In this document: positions 49,399 through 61,087 of the stretch, piece by piece
How positions within the stretch are numbered: position 1 is the stretch's first letter
Layout: the number at the start of each line of letters is the position of its first letter
NCBI RefSeq assembly: GCF_000165425.1
Contig: NW_001798993.1
Span: 65,064-129,063 of the forward strand
DNA from: Paramecium tetraurelia
Lineage: Eukaryota; Ciliophora; Oligohymenophorea; Peniculida; Parameciidae
Reading direction: 5' to 3'
DNA length: 64,000 nucleotides
Made by a program: the position numbers and the translations under genes
The notes under the pieces: model-generated
What the model was told of the DNA's origin: nothing
Databases searched by the model: none
The model's input: the letters and a program-made list of their open reading frames with translations, nothing else

Positions 49399-50403
49399 AT
49401 GGAAAATGAGTAAATGTGCAAGAATCACCCTAAATAATCTCTTAGTTGGATATGCTTGGAAAGGAATTGTTAGTAAAGAGTGATGTGTTCAACATGTGCT
49501 GTTAAATTGCATGATCGAAATCACAAATTGGAGGAATTATGTAATATTTATGAGAATGGATGCTTGGCTACTTATTTCAGTAATAAGAAGAACTCGTCAA
49601 CAGGATTATTACAATTAATAAATGGCGAATAGGATAATGTGTTTGTGAATGAGCAATATGATGATTATTTGCAGGAGGGGATTGAAAGGTGTTTGAGAAA
49701 TGTTTCGAAAAAGATCGAGGAATCAAAGAACTAGTTGATTTAATAGCATGAGAGATTGAGAGAGGATAAGGAAAATGAGAGAATGAATTTCGTAGCTTAA
49801 TTAAGTGAAGTGGATGAGAGATTGAGGACATCCTAAAATTTGGAAGTCGATATTGAAGATGCATTTCAACAAATCTAATCCTTTGCTCAAAAGAAGGAGA
49901 TGGAGATGGCCAACAATAGAGAAAGTGCAATACTTCTAAGGAAAATTCGTCTGCTTGAATTGATGAAGGAGAACTTTCTGAAAATGATAAAGTCTTATTT
50001 CCATAACTAATTCACAGCTGAGTTTTGTCATCTGTTCGATATGCAAATAGAGACTCTGAATGCTCGAGAAGTAGATGATGTGCAAGGGTTTTTGGATTAC
50101 GTGGATTCGAAGTGGAAACAAGACTATCGTAACATTCAATTGTCGATCGAGAAATTTGTGGGTCGTCTGAATGAGGGTTTGAAGTATTGTATAGGAATGC
50201 CGCTGGAAAATCAGAAGAAATAGTTGTTAGTGCGATCTCCGATGAGGCAATTCCCAATCAATATTCAGACTCCCGCTTATCATCAATTCACGTCTCCGAA
50301 ACAAGTAGAATTCACCAAATCTTAAGTCATATATGAGGAACCCAGTCAGAGAAAGAATATCAAGATAGAACCCGTTAGTTAGAGTCTTTAATAGTATTAG
50401 TGA
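49399..50403 (+). CDS. B-box zinc-finger coiled-coil protein
   Basis: An intronless frame of 334 residues. It starts MENEQMCKNHPKQSLSWICL and has a B-box-like zinc site at residues 7-45 (CKNHP, CLERNC, CSTCAVKLHDRNHKL: C-x2-H ... C ... C-x2-C ... H-x2-H). A long coiled coil follows (IEESKNQLIQQHERLREDKE, RIRLLELMKENFLKMIKSY). The C-terminal 80 residues are P/Q/S-rich. This is the layout of TRIM-like proteins without a RING. The next gene begins only 3 nt after its TGA. Confidence 0.75.
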
Positions 50404-50406
50404 GAT

Positions 50407-51385
50407 ATGATGACAGAGCAAATAATGAGTATATAAAATATTAAAGTACTATTTGTTGCATAACCGTGTTAAGGAAATCTAGAGATCTAGATCACAGAGT
50501 ACAAGTATCTTCCAGGATTATCAAATCAACGGAATCATCTAAGGTCCACGTTATGATGAGAGAGGTGACATCATCAGGCGATCCATTGTTGGAACTGCGG
50601 ACCAATTTCAACGAGAAGGCAAGGTCTAATAGGATAGTAGGGTGACAGATGAGGACTTATCAATGATAAAATCTTTCGTTATTACCTCAGTCAATAAGAA
50701 ACAAAATAAAAAGAAAAGAGCAGAGCCTGTTCAAATGAACAAGATTTCAAAGGAGGAAATTCTATTGCACATAGATAAAGTTCAGAACAACATCAAACTC
50801 TCTCAAACTTCACTCAGAACTAAGGAGGAGACTCTGCCCATAATTGAGAGAAATCTATTAACCAAATAGAGAAGAATTTTGGAGTCTTGTGAAGGGCAGT
50901 AGCACAGATGGAACCATTTAGAGTAGGAATTAGGGTATCGTTGTGATCGTTCTCATAACAATACTCTTCTCAGGAGGAGTTAAGGCTATCGAGAAAAGAA
51001 GCAATTATTGGATTCATTAAATGTTATATAGAAGGAACCAAATGACAAGGAATGGTATGCAAAATTGAGAAATTATCAATAACCAATTGAACCAAATGTT
51101 GAGATAATCAAGAGTGGGAATCATGCCAAATTGTACAGTGACAAATTTAAGAATATGATCAACCAGAGGTTAAATAATAAGTATTACGACTCCGATTTTC
51201 TTGTGGTCAACGGAAATAGCAAATTGAAAGTGGAATCCAAAGAGGCCACTGATCTAATGATACTCCCTTAAGATATTACGTAATAGCAACAACCGTAAGA
51301 ACAGAATCAGGATTTAAATTATTCCAATTACAATCAGAGAGATGTCAGTCGTCGATCTTCCTATAGAATATTTTAATTATAATGA
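50407..51385 (+). CDS. coiled-coil protein, unknown
   Basis: Starts MMTEQIMSIQNIK; a 28-nt intron (GTACTATTTG...GTTAAG) joins it to EIQRSRSQSTSIFQDY and a single frame to TGA, about 315 residues. It is charged and helical (NIKLSQTSLRTKEETLPIIE, WNHLEQELGYRCDRSH), with NKKQNKKKRAEP as a basic patch and a Q-rich tail. The first ATG is 3 nt behind the previous stop; an in-frame ATG a few codons later (MSIQ) would leave about 20 nt. No family recognised. Confidence 0.65.
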
Positions 51386-51437
51386 CATAATTATAAATAT
51401 ATTTTTAATGTAAGATCATCTCCAATAATCAAAGACC

Positions 51438-52392
51438 ATGTTCCTCATGCATCAAATTAAGAGTTATAAGTTGCAGCCCTAAATTTCAAATAATATTTTC
51501 GAAAAACATAATCCTTAATATGGACCAAAATATGATAACAACAATAAAATTATTGCTCGAAGTGTTGTTGGAAAACCGGATATCATTGAAAGAATTAAAA
51601 AGAAAATCGAAGAATCCAAACTATCTAATTCTCCAAAAATGAGAAACTCAGTTGTTTTTTAAAAAATGAAACAATCCTATTCGAATCTCTCCAACATGAA
51701 GAAATCTTAATCATCCAATAAAATTCCTCTTTTTCAAGATTCCATTCATTCTAATATCCTATCTCGACAGGTCTCACATAACAAGTCCACCTTAACAGCA
51801 TTAATCAATCATCATGCAAATGTGAACATTGAATAATATTTATAAGAAACAAAAAGCAGAATTCAAAAAAATGAGATGGAAGAACTAAGACTTGAGAAGT
51901 AATTAAATCTATTTGAAAGAAATGCAACTACTCGATAATAAAGAGTGATAACTTCATTTTAGGAGCGAGAATAAACTTGGGAATCAGTCAACATGACTAT
52001 CCAAAGCAAATGTCAAACAAGAAGCAGAGAAAAACTCACATTGTTGCAGAAGAGCTAAGGTAGTGAGATGCAAAAATATTAGGTGAACAGCTTATCGATT
52101 GAAGAAGGAAATTCTTAACGAATTGCCATCTCCCCCATAAAATTGGTACCAATAGCTGAGAGGATAGAGCAATGCAGTGGAGAAGGAGGATGACTGGAAT
52201 CTCAGGTCGCAGAGAATAAATTTGAATTCGAAAACATTGTTAATCAAGCAGGCCGATCTTGAGAGCAGTTTGAGGGTTAGAGGGGAGAACAAATTGAGAA
52301 GGGAGTTTGAAAATCACAGGTGCCCCATGATTACGATGGTTGGACAGGAGAAAACAGAGGAGAGTGAGATCCTTTCAAAACTGAAATATTGA
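51438..52392 (+). CDS. basic coiled-coil protein, unknown
   Basis: Starts MFLMHQIKSYKLQPQISN; about 310 residues. A 22-nt intron near 52149-52170 (GTACCAATAG...GGATAG) joins SPIKL to SNAVEKEDDW and the last exon, which ends EESEILSKLKY. The protein is K/R/S/Q-rich with helical segments (RIQKNEMEELRLEKQLNLFE). It lies between another coiled-coil gene and a kinase on the same strand. No family recognised. Confidence 0.65.
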
Positions 52393-52479
52393 ATACTTTT
52401 TATTTAATCTTCAGAGATGTTGTTATATTCATATATATATCTATTAATAGATGCATAACATCGTTATATTAATTAAATA

Positions 52480-53662
52480 ATGGGGAATTGCAATATTACT
52501 GATAGGAAGGACTTTCCAGATTCATCAAGTACTTAGAATTTAATAAAGAAGTTCTGTCGGTGCATAACTTTGAATTTATTGAAGTCCTGGGGAAAGGAGG
52601 ATTTGGGAAGGTTTGGAAAGTGAAGAGGAGAAAAAACAAAAGTTATTTTGCCCTGAAAGTGATGTCCAAGGCGAAGTAAGGAATAGTTGTTCTAACGTAA
52701 GGGTCATCTCAAAAAAGAGTGTATCTTCAGTCATGAATGAGAGAACCCTCTTGAGTTAGCTCAGGCATCCATCTCTGATCAACATGATAGCAGCATTTCA
52801 AGACAGGGAAAACCTCTACCTAGTTATGGATCTGTTGAGCGGAGGAGATCTCCGTTATCACATTGGAAAGAACAAGAAATTCTCAGAGGAAGAAACGAGT
52901 ATATATGATGCAATATAATGATTAGAGTTCTTTTGTGCTTGCATCATCATAGCTCTGGAATACCTCCACTCCCAAGGCATCATCCATAGAGATTTGAAAC
53001 CAGAGAACCTAGTATTCGACTCTGAAGGCTACCTCAGATTGACAGATTTGGGAATTGCCCGTATTTGGCGACCTGACAATTCCTCAGATACAAGTGGAAC
53101 TCCTGGATATATGGCACCAGAAGTGCTTTGCAGATAGAATCATGGGATTGCTGTTGATTATTTCGCATTGGGTGTCATGGTTTATGAATGCATGTTGGGA
53201 AGAAGACCCTACGTGGGTAAATCGAGATAGGAGATAAGAGATAATGTGTTGGCGAAGTAAGTTCAAATAAAAAGAAATGAAATTCCTGTTTCATGGTCTT
53301 TGGATGCTGCTGATTTTGCCAACCAAGTAAATGTGATTTCAATTTATTAGTTGATCCAACGTAAACCAGCTCAAAGATTGGGCTCCGATAACCCAGAGGC
53401 TGTTAAGTACCACCCTTGGTTCAAAGGGTTCGAATGGAATAAGTTACTCAATAAGGAGTTGCATCCTCCTTACATTCCTCGTTGTTCCAGCAATTAAGGA
53501 GGGTCCACTCAGGATACAGAACAGGACACCAATGAAAATAACATGATGCTTAGAAGGAACTCTATCTAAGGTATTTAGTGTTAATAACTGTCGATAGCTT
53601 AATTCGATGGATATAATTATGATCCTAATGAAGTGATGATAGCAGAACCATCTAAATTCTGA
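52480..53662 (+). CDS. AGC-type Ser/Thr kinase (STK32/YANK-like)
   Basis: Kinase domain: [34 protein letters not shown] (after a 26-nt intron), [38 protein letters not shown] (typical of STK32), [24 protein letters not shown] (DLG instead of DFG), [11 protein letters not shown] and [19 protein letters not shown]. Introns of 27 nt (after EEET) and 24 nt (after DFANQ) are clear. The C-terminus is Q/N-rich. Start is unresolved: ATG at 52480 gives [11 protein letters not shown], a myristoylation-like N-terminus as in many such kinases, but that frame must shift to reach the kinase frame and no canonical intron does it. An alternative ATG at 52451 (MHNI) fits through a 43-nt intron. Confidence 0.85.
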
Positions 53663-53694
53663 TTAACTTTTTATATTAGTAATTATAATGACAC

Positions 53695-53886
53695 TCATAG
53701 AGTCTTCATCTTGTAGTTGATGATCGTAGCCAAATTCATCAATTGCTCTAAATACTCAGGATTGTTTTCTAGGGTCTAGTCTGAACACTCCATTATCTGA
53801 ACCTGCATTTGCTTTATTTGTTGTACTGTAATGCCATTGCGATTGGAAGCTATTATTTGATAATCTGATAGTCGAGAGGAATCCAT
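53695..53886 (-). CDS. small protein, 63 residues
   Basis: An intronless frame, MDSSRLSDYQIIASNRNGIT... ending MNLATIINYKMKTL. Codon use is like its neighbours, and Q codons include TAG. The segment VQQIKQMQVQIMEC looks helical. It lies 32 nt from the convergent kinase gene and 52 nt from the next minus gene, in a space where another gene would be expected. No family recognised. Confidence 0.5.
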
Positions 53887-53938
53887 TATTGATTTAACGA
53901 TTTAATAATTAATTAAGTTAGAAATAAAAAAAGAATAC

Positions 53939-54694
53939 TCATACTTAATTAATTTTCCCTTCTTTAAAACACTTTCTTACAAATCTTACTGCTTCTTCTT
54001 GATTGTAATTCTATCTAACCACTATGTGGAATAGATCCTAAACTAGAATTGATTAAGCAGGATCATTCTTGGCAAGTTGAAGTTTCAACTCCAAACATTT
54101 GGAATAAAATGTTCTTTTAAATTCAGATACTCTAATATTACTCTCCGATTTAAACTATCTGTATGTGTACTCAGCTTCACTGCCTTCCTAATGCTAAGAC
54201 TCAGTCTTAATTCTAGTATCAACGTTAAGAGGGAATGAATTCTAAGAAACCAGCTTTTTCTGATTTTGTAACATTAGTTTCTCTTGCACCAAGGCTAACA
54301 ATCTGCTTAACAACATCATGATGGTCATCGAAGTTTAAGGATATGCTATCAGTACATTTACTTCACTCTCAATGTCTCTTAACTTCTTGACACTCTAACA
54401 ATTATAGCATCTAATGGCATCAATTTGTGAACTGAGTTCCTAAATCCTTATGAGAAATTTGTATTTTTGGCTGCTATCCTCCTATTTTTGTGCTGCTTTC
54501 ATGGCAATTGTCTTGATATGATGTAATTATTAGGAGATTTAATCGATTTAGGTATTGAGTCTCTTGGTATTTTCCATGCAGCTGCGACAATGAAGATCGA
54601 TTTAAGTGATGGGGATGAAACTTAAACATTAGACACAGAATCCCATCTGTTCGGACGGCTACTATCTTCTTTTTGTTTACTGTGCAGTGCTCAT
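53939..54694 (-). CDS. zinc-binding coiled-coil protein, unknown
   Basis: An intronless frame of 251 residues, starting MSTAQQTKRRQQPSEQMG. Near the N-terminus CVQC and CRSC, 14 residues apart, form a possible zinc site (FCVQCLSFIPITQIDLHCRSC). A helical region follows (RLNTQIDQISQQLHHIKT, IAMKAAQKQEDSSQKY), a further CYNC, and an alpha-helical C-terminus (FKRTFYSKCLELKLQLAKN, QEEAVRFVRKCFKEGKIN). No family recognised. Confidence 0.6.
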
Positions 54695-54803
54695 TTGAGG
54701 TAAAGATTTAATTAAAATGATTTGTTAATAGTATAAGTAATACAGAGTTAAAATAACTCAAATTATGTATTGTGTAATAAAATGCATAATTAGATATTCA
54801 TTC

Positions 54804-55301
54804 TCACCTGATTATTTTCTGTGTACCCTTTATGTTAATAAAATTATTCTGTTTTGGTTTTGGCTTATCCAAATATATGCTCCTGATTTCCAGTGCTTTC
54901 TTTGTCAATCTCATTTTCGGTTTGATGCTTCTCGAAGGCAACACGAAACACGAGGGCTAAGGCTTCTTCTTAGAGGAAGGCGAATATGATAAATTGAGGG
55001 AATGCGATTCTGCACTATTAATGATGAGTTCATCCGAATTCTTTAATGGCACGTATGCATAATTTATATTGTTTTCCTTATTCTAATTCATGCTTCTGTT
55101 CTTTATTGGCGAGTGTATTTGAGTCTAATAGAGATTGATGTTCGCCTTTGGTTATTGTGTTTGTTTTGTGACTATGAAACTAGCATTCTCCTTTCTTGAC
55201 TTTTGTGACCTTATTCTCAAATTGCTCTGATTCTATTATTTGATTCTTGCATCGCCTGCTATATAACTAATATTTTATAGTAACTTTTATCTTGTATTCA
55301 T
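54804..55301 (-). CDS. basic protein, unknown
   Basis: An intronless frame of 165 residues, starting MNTRQKLLQNISYIAGDAR. Strongly basic, Ser/Asn/Lys-rich (SNLRIRSQKSRKENAS, SPSSKKKPQPSCFVLPSRS, PKMRLTKKALEIRS). No membrane span, no recognised domain. Composition would fit a nucleic-acid-binding or disordered cytoskeletal protein; not assigned. Confidence 0.55.
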
Positions 55302-55434
55302 TTTTTGAATTTAATTAAATTCAACAACTAAATTTTCTTTCTTAATATACTTATCACTCTTTATTCATTTAAATATTACGCAATATCACCTCACAATGTA
55401 TTTCATTTTAATTATTATAAAACAAATATCCTTC

Positions 55435-55820
55435 ATGAAAATCTTAGATTAAATCAAATAAGAAGTTGAGCATCAAATGCAAGCCAAATATGGCAAAAGC
55501 ATTTCCAAAAGATATAATAAAGCTACCATCGCACTAAGTTGGATCCTCATCTACATGGTTCTTGTTTTAAATAAGACCATCAAACAAGTACTCTTCCATA
55601 AAACATTTTACAAAAGGCCTCCGAGCTATTGGGTATCAATTACACTGCAGCCAAAAATATTTATAGACAGTATAAAAAAATACACTTGCACCAAAATCTA
55701 CAGAGAAGAGCTGGAGTCTCCACCAGCGAAAACTACAACTGGAAAAAATTCGAAGTCAAAGTTATTTGCCAAAACACACAAACACACACCTACACACTCG
55801 ACTCATATCTTCAAAAGTGA
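55435..55820 (+). CDS. small helix-turn-helix protein
   Basis: Starts MKILDQIKQEVEHQMQAK, with KSISKRYNKATIALSWI. Introns of 18 nt (55558-55575) and 29 nt (55588-55616) give YM-TIKQ-ASELLGINYTAAKNIYRQYKK, a helix-turn-helix pattern (TIKQASELLGINYTAAK) like homeodomain-like DNA-binding motifs of the Psq/transposase type. About 112 residues; the tail (NWKKFEVKVICQNTQTHTYT) has no known domain. An unspliced frame across the same DNA looks like a different protein with TTT-rich runs; the spliced one is preferred because it makes the HTH. Confidence 0.65.
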
Positions 55821-56106
55821 TTTACCGCTACCTATTTTTATTCCAATTAATTTTATAAAAATTGTTATTTCTCACTGATTAAACTTCAAATCCTCCTTAT
55901 CTCATTTGCAATGCTCCCATTTTATATTGATTCCCTTCCAATTCATCCAGACTACGTAATATATATGTAAATTGCGACGTCTTTAGAATAATAATCTTTT
56001 ATATTCCTTAATTTTTTTAAGATTTTATAGACATAAAAACAATCTACATGTAAATAAAATAACCAATATTTAATAAACGTTATTAATAATATATATAAAA
56101 GCACAA

Positions 56107-59100
56107 TCACTAGGAAATTCCTTACTCTAATTTATAAAACGAGCCCTTCTGATTGACCAATTGCTAATAGGATCCCTATTCTACTATCTTGCCCTCTTCA
56201 AATACATAGATCACATCAGAATCCTAAGATGATATTAAAACAATATGTACCCTGATTGTTGATATTCTGTGAGCAATGGCAATTGTCGTTTTCCCTTGCA
56301 TTAATTAATTTAAACTGCTTTGAACCAACTATTCACTTTCTGCATCCAGAGCACTAGTGGCCTCATCAAGAAGGAGAAGATTACAGTCTCTCAGTACAGC
56401 TCTGGCTATGGCTATTCTTTATTTTTGTCCCCCAGATATCTAAGTTCCTTTGGGTCCAACTTGTCTATCAAAGCATTATCCTCTTTATTATTCATTCCCT
56501 TTCTATTCCGCCTGTGTTTCTTCAAATTAATTATTAATGATAAAATCATAGGCATTTGCCTTTTTGGCTGCACTCTCAATTTATTCCATAGAAGCTTAGG
56601 ATAGGTTGTATTTTATATTATCTTTGATTGTCCCATTAAATAAGACTGGTTCTTGAGAGACAATACCAAATTACCTCCTTAAATAACGGATGTCATAATC
56701 AGTAATGTCGATTCCATTGATTGTAATAGCCCCTTAATCTGGTTCATAGAATCTCATCAGCATTTGCATTAAGGTTGATTTGCCACAACCAGAAGGTCCA
56801 ACAAAGGCAACCTTTTATCCAGGCTTAACAATGAGACTAAGATTCTCAAACACATTTTTGTCCCTGGATTAATATTTGAATGTAAGATTATTGAAACAAA
56901 TGTCTCCTTGAATGGGCTAAGTGAACTTCTGCTTTTTTAATCGTTCTTCTCTCTGAAACTCATCTTCACTATCCAAGATCTCGAATATGTTTTTACTTGC
57001 ATTTTTGGCTGCTCCAATATCTCCAGCGAATGCAGCATTATTCCCTGCTCCCATGGTTGCAAATGTCAATGCAAATATAGTCCTAAACATATCATTTACA
57101 CTCAAATCAATATCTCTACAGAAGACAGCTCCTACATAGAACACGATAGCATTCATGATGAAGATATTCATTTACGATAGACCCATAGCAAATCCTGCCT
57201 TGTATCCTTTGGATTTAGCCATTTCCAAGGGCATCTGAACCTTTTTAGAATAGATTCCCAGAATGATACATTCGTTTCCAAAGGAATACACAGTTCTAAT
57301 GTTGGTGACAGCTTCCATTATCAAGTTGCCTGAGTCTTTATAAGCCTCATCAGTTTGAGCAGAGAAGCCTTGTAAATATTTAGCTTGTAAAACACCTGAG
57401 ATAAATGAGAAGGGAGTCACTCCAAGAGTTACAAGAGTAAGTGCCCAACTGGATGAAAATGCTATTGTTAATCCGCAAACTAAAGAGGCAAAATTAGCAA
57501 GATTGATTCCAATAATAGATGATGTTAATCCATTAATGAGTTTACAATCAACTGCTAGTCTGCTGGTCAATGTTCCAGCATTGTTTTTTGCTTCATCAAA
57601 ATAAGGAATTGGCATTCTCAACAATTTTCTAAATGTGTCTGATCTCAATTTTAAGGTCAACCTTTCACCAACATATGATAGACAGAAGGACTGAATTGCC
57701 CACAATATAAATGCTGCACATCCAATGATGAAAAAATACAAGGCATTTTTATCGGCTTCACTCCTAACATAAGCCATCTTTTCCTCTCTAATAGTTCCCT
57801 CGTATTGTTTTGGATTTGATTAGGCCAACACAGTTATGATATCAGATAAAAATAAAGAAAATAAGGGGAAGGTACAACCATTTGCTAATGCTGCCAATAT
57901 TCCAATTATGAACTACAATCTCTCTGATCTGTTGTATGTGAAAAGTCTTCCCATCTAAGCATCTGGCTCTGGGGGTTTATCGTTTGAATTCACTTTCTCA
58001 TATTTTGAATCAGTAGATTACTTTTAACTTTTAATTAAAACATCCAATTCTTATAATTGTTTGTACTGATCTACAGCTTCTTCTGTTATGCTTTTATTCT
58101 CCATGACATTCATAGATATCATTTTTTAAGGATTGCTTTTTCCTTCATCCACTTAATTAATGGGTTCTAATTGCTATTTAGAATTCTGAGGCTTCACTTA
58201 TTTCATATCTTCTTCTGCATTATTGATTTAATTCTTTGCCAAAGCCTCATATTTCCCATGCTTATTCATCAACTCTTAATGCTTTCCTGCTTCCACAACT
58301 TGACCTTTGTCAATAACATAAATTAAATCTGCATTTTGAATAGTACTCAATCTATGAGCAATCACAATAGTAGTAATTCCCTTTGATACTTCATCCAGAG
58401 TTTATTGTATCAATCTTTCATTAGTTCTGTCTAAAGCACTTGTTGCTTCATCTAATAACAAAATTTAAGGCCTTTTTAATATGGCTCTTGCAATGGCAAT
58501 CCTTTATTTCTGTCCTCCACTCAATTAACTACCTCCAATACCAACATAAGTGTTTAATCCTTTTTCCATTTTTGATACAAAGTCCCAAGCATTCGACTTC
58601 CTTAATGCATCTATCATTTCCTCATCAGTTGCATCTACCTTTCCATACAACAGATTCTCCCTGATACTTGTAGCAAATAAAACAGGCTCTTAGCCTACTA
58701 GTCCTATTCTACTTCTTAAATCTACAAGATCCAGATCCTTAACATTAATTCCCTATTCTCCACCAAAAAGGACTTCTCCTGAATCACAATCGTAGAATCT
58801 TTCAATTAGTTGCATTACAGTTGACTTTCCACAACCACTTTCCCCAACCAAAGCAACCTTCATACCAGGAGGTATTCTCAATGACAATCCATTCAAAACT
58901 ACTTGATCTGGTCTATTTGGATAATTAAATTTGATATCTTTCAACACTATTTCGCCATTAAAATCTTATAATTTAATAGGATTTCTTGGATTAAAAATTT
59001 TAGGTTGTCTATCTAAGATTTCATACATCTAAGCTGCTGCTGCTTAACCTTTAGCAAAGTTCTAAACACATGGTCCTGCTTATCCTAAAGAAAAGCCTCC

Positions 59101-60147
59101 AGTTACTATAGCAAAGAATATTGTCATAACATCTCCAACTTTGTAAACATCTCCTTAATTATGATTGTATGTCTAAAATAATTGCTTATTGTTTTACTTA
59201 ATCTGAAATTAACTTTGCACCATACCAAAATCCTAAAGCATATGACCATAAACTAGCTGCCCACAATAAACCTATTGCAATTCCTACTCCTAAATCATAT
59301 TTCATCGTTTTATGTGCTGCTCCCTCTAAAAGTTGATAATACTTTCCGTGTTCGTACTCCTCTCCATCTAACATTTTAACAGTCTTTATTGAGTTTATTG
59401 CCTACTCTGCCAAAGCTCCAGCTTCGCTATATGCCGCTTAAGTTGCAGCTGCTGATTGTTGAATCACCACAGAAAATATTGACATTATTATTGTCAAGGC
59501 TGGTAGGGTGGCTGTTATTACTATTGCTAATTGCCAACCCCTAAATCATTGTTAGATTCATTACCAAATATATCCATATAGAAATCCAAAAAAAGTCATC
59601 GAAAAGGTCATTATAAAGGTTGGAACCTTCTCCCCTATTGCACCTTGCACTGCGAAGGATTCATTTGCCACCTTACTATTCAACTCGTTTGGATTGATAG
59701 TATCAAACCACCCCACTTCCTGGTGCAATATTGCTTTGAAGTAGTTTTTTCTAAATTCTATCCCCTATCTTTCTCCAGATATCATCCAAGTTGAAAACAT
59801 TGTGAATGACAAAATTCCAGTCCCGATAGCAACTATCAAGAACCACCTTTAAAATAAAATTTGAAAATGTACAATGCATTCCACCCCGCCTGTCTAACCA
59901 TCTCGTCTCCAGCTTCCTAAAATGAATTTATCATAGATCCGAATATCAAAGAAAAACTGGGAATGGCTCCACCATTCAAAAATGCTGCTATTGATCCCAA
60001 AACCATTAATGCTATATCTTCCTTTTTTGCAAATCTAAATAGATCAAAATAAGCTATCATTTTAGGTTTCTCCTCATTTGCCTTTACTTCTTAGATTTTA
60101 TCACTAGCATGTATCTTAACTTCAGGTTTATCTTTCCCCTAAGACAT
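56107..60147 (-). CDS. ABCB/MDR-type full ABC transporter
   Basis: About 1300 residues, TMD-NBD-TMD-NBD, starting [20 protein letters not shown]1 begins [23 protein letters not shown]1: Walker [20 protein letters not shown] and signature QLSGGQKQR. TMD2: [40 protein letters not shown] (a typical MDR coupling helix region), [13 protein letters not shown] and [21 protein letters not shown]2: [20 protein letters not shown], signature ISGGQKQR, and H-loop region near the end; C-terminus [23 protein letters not shown] hydrolysis powers export of hydrophobic compounds or lipids. Both Walker A motifs are intact. Several short introns interrupt the frame. The start overlaps a small upstream gene. Confidence 0.95.
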
Positions 60148-60461
60148 TATATCTAATTTTTATTTCTGAAGAACAAATAAGTAAATCTTAGTTTTATTTC
60201 TTTTATAAATTCCTTCTGTTGATATACGATAAGTAATCTTCAGAAACACGCTTAAATCCCACCAACTGGAAGATTTCCTCCTCAATAACATTTCCAAAGA
60301 CTTTATTACCCTAATTCTAAATCAATTGTTGAAGAATTATGCTGAAAAATGTTTAATCAGATATTCACACCAAAATTGGAATCTCTATATAAAAAGCCAA
60401 TTTTGGTGAGATTTGACTCAAAACATTAACAATATACAAGTTTAACCTAAGTAGTTTCATT
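60122..60461 (-). CDS. small protein overlapping the ABC transporter start
   Basis: About 103 residues in two exons. Exon 1 starts MKLLRLNLYIVNVLSQIS and continues KLAFYIEIPILV; a 27-nt intron with a GTGA donor leads to IILQQLIQNQ-GNKVFGNVIEEEIFQLVGFKRVSEDYLSYI and on to TGA at 60122. That puts the last 26 nt inside the first codons of the ABC gene in another frame. The middle part looks convincingly coding (acidic/basic, few odd codons). A later, unseen intron could end it earlier. No family recognised. Confidence 0.45.
60368..60408. repeat. perfect 12-bp inverted repeat, 17-nt loop
   Basis: CACCAAAATTGG at 60368-60379 and its exact complement CCAATTTTGGTG at 60397-60408. It lies inside exon 1 of the small minus-strand gene, where it encodes SPKLAFYIEIPILV, so it may be chance. 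Confidence 0.85.
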
Positions 60462-61087
60462 GATGTAACATGTATAATATAGAATAAGGATGAATAATAA
60501 CTAAAGTTTTATATTATAAAAAGGAAATACTAAAATAATTATTATAAGGAGAATGATTTTTTATTGAGTTTGTTAAAACATTAAAAAGAAATATCATATT
60601 TGTCTTCCAAGTAATATAATATTATCCCTTTTTTGGGTTCAACATTTTTAAGTTTAATACTTGTTCTATAAGAATGATGAATTACTATTTTGAATATCAT
60701 ACATTAGCAACGAAGTCTCGAAATTACCAATTTTAAATATATAAATCGGATGGAAATTTGAAGTTTTCCCTAAATTTCTAATATTTGAAATTTGAGGGAT
60801 AAATAAATTCTTTTATTAATTATTCAATAGTTCATTTATACAAATATGAAGAAAGTTTAATTGTTCATAAATTTGAAATATAATAAAATATTATTTCTAG
60901 TATCCTCATTCTTATATATAAAGAAGTTAAGAGATTCAATTCTAAAACGCTAACTAAATTCCAATGTTTATAATGTTAAAATCATATCTGATATTAAGTT
61001 CTCTATTATATGTATAAATATGAATTAATTTAAAGAGGCACATCACTTTAGAAATGATCTTCTATCATGATTAAAAATCACACAAAT
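60462..61087. other. AT-rich divergent intergenic region
   Basis: Between a minus gene and a plus gene; no coding frame or element recognised. Confidence 0.45.

Noticed and set aside
49577..50139. Minus-strand frames of 67-117 residues
   Set aside because: They are shadows of the intronless B-box gene on the plus strand.
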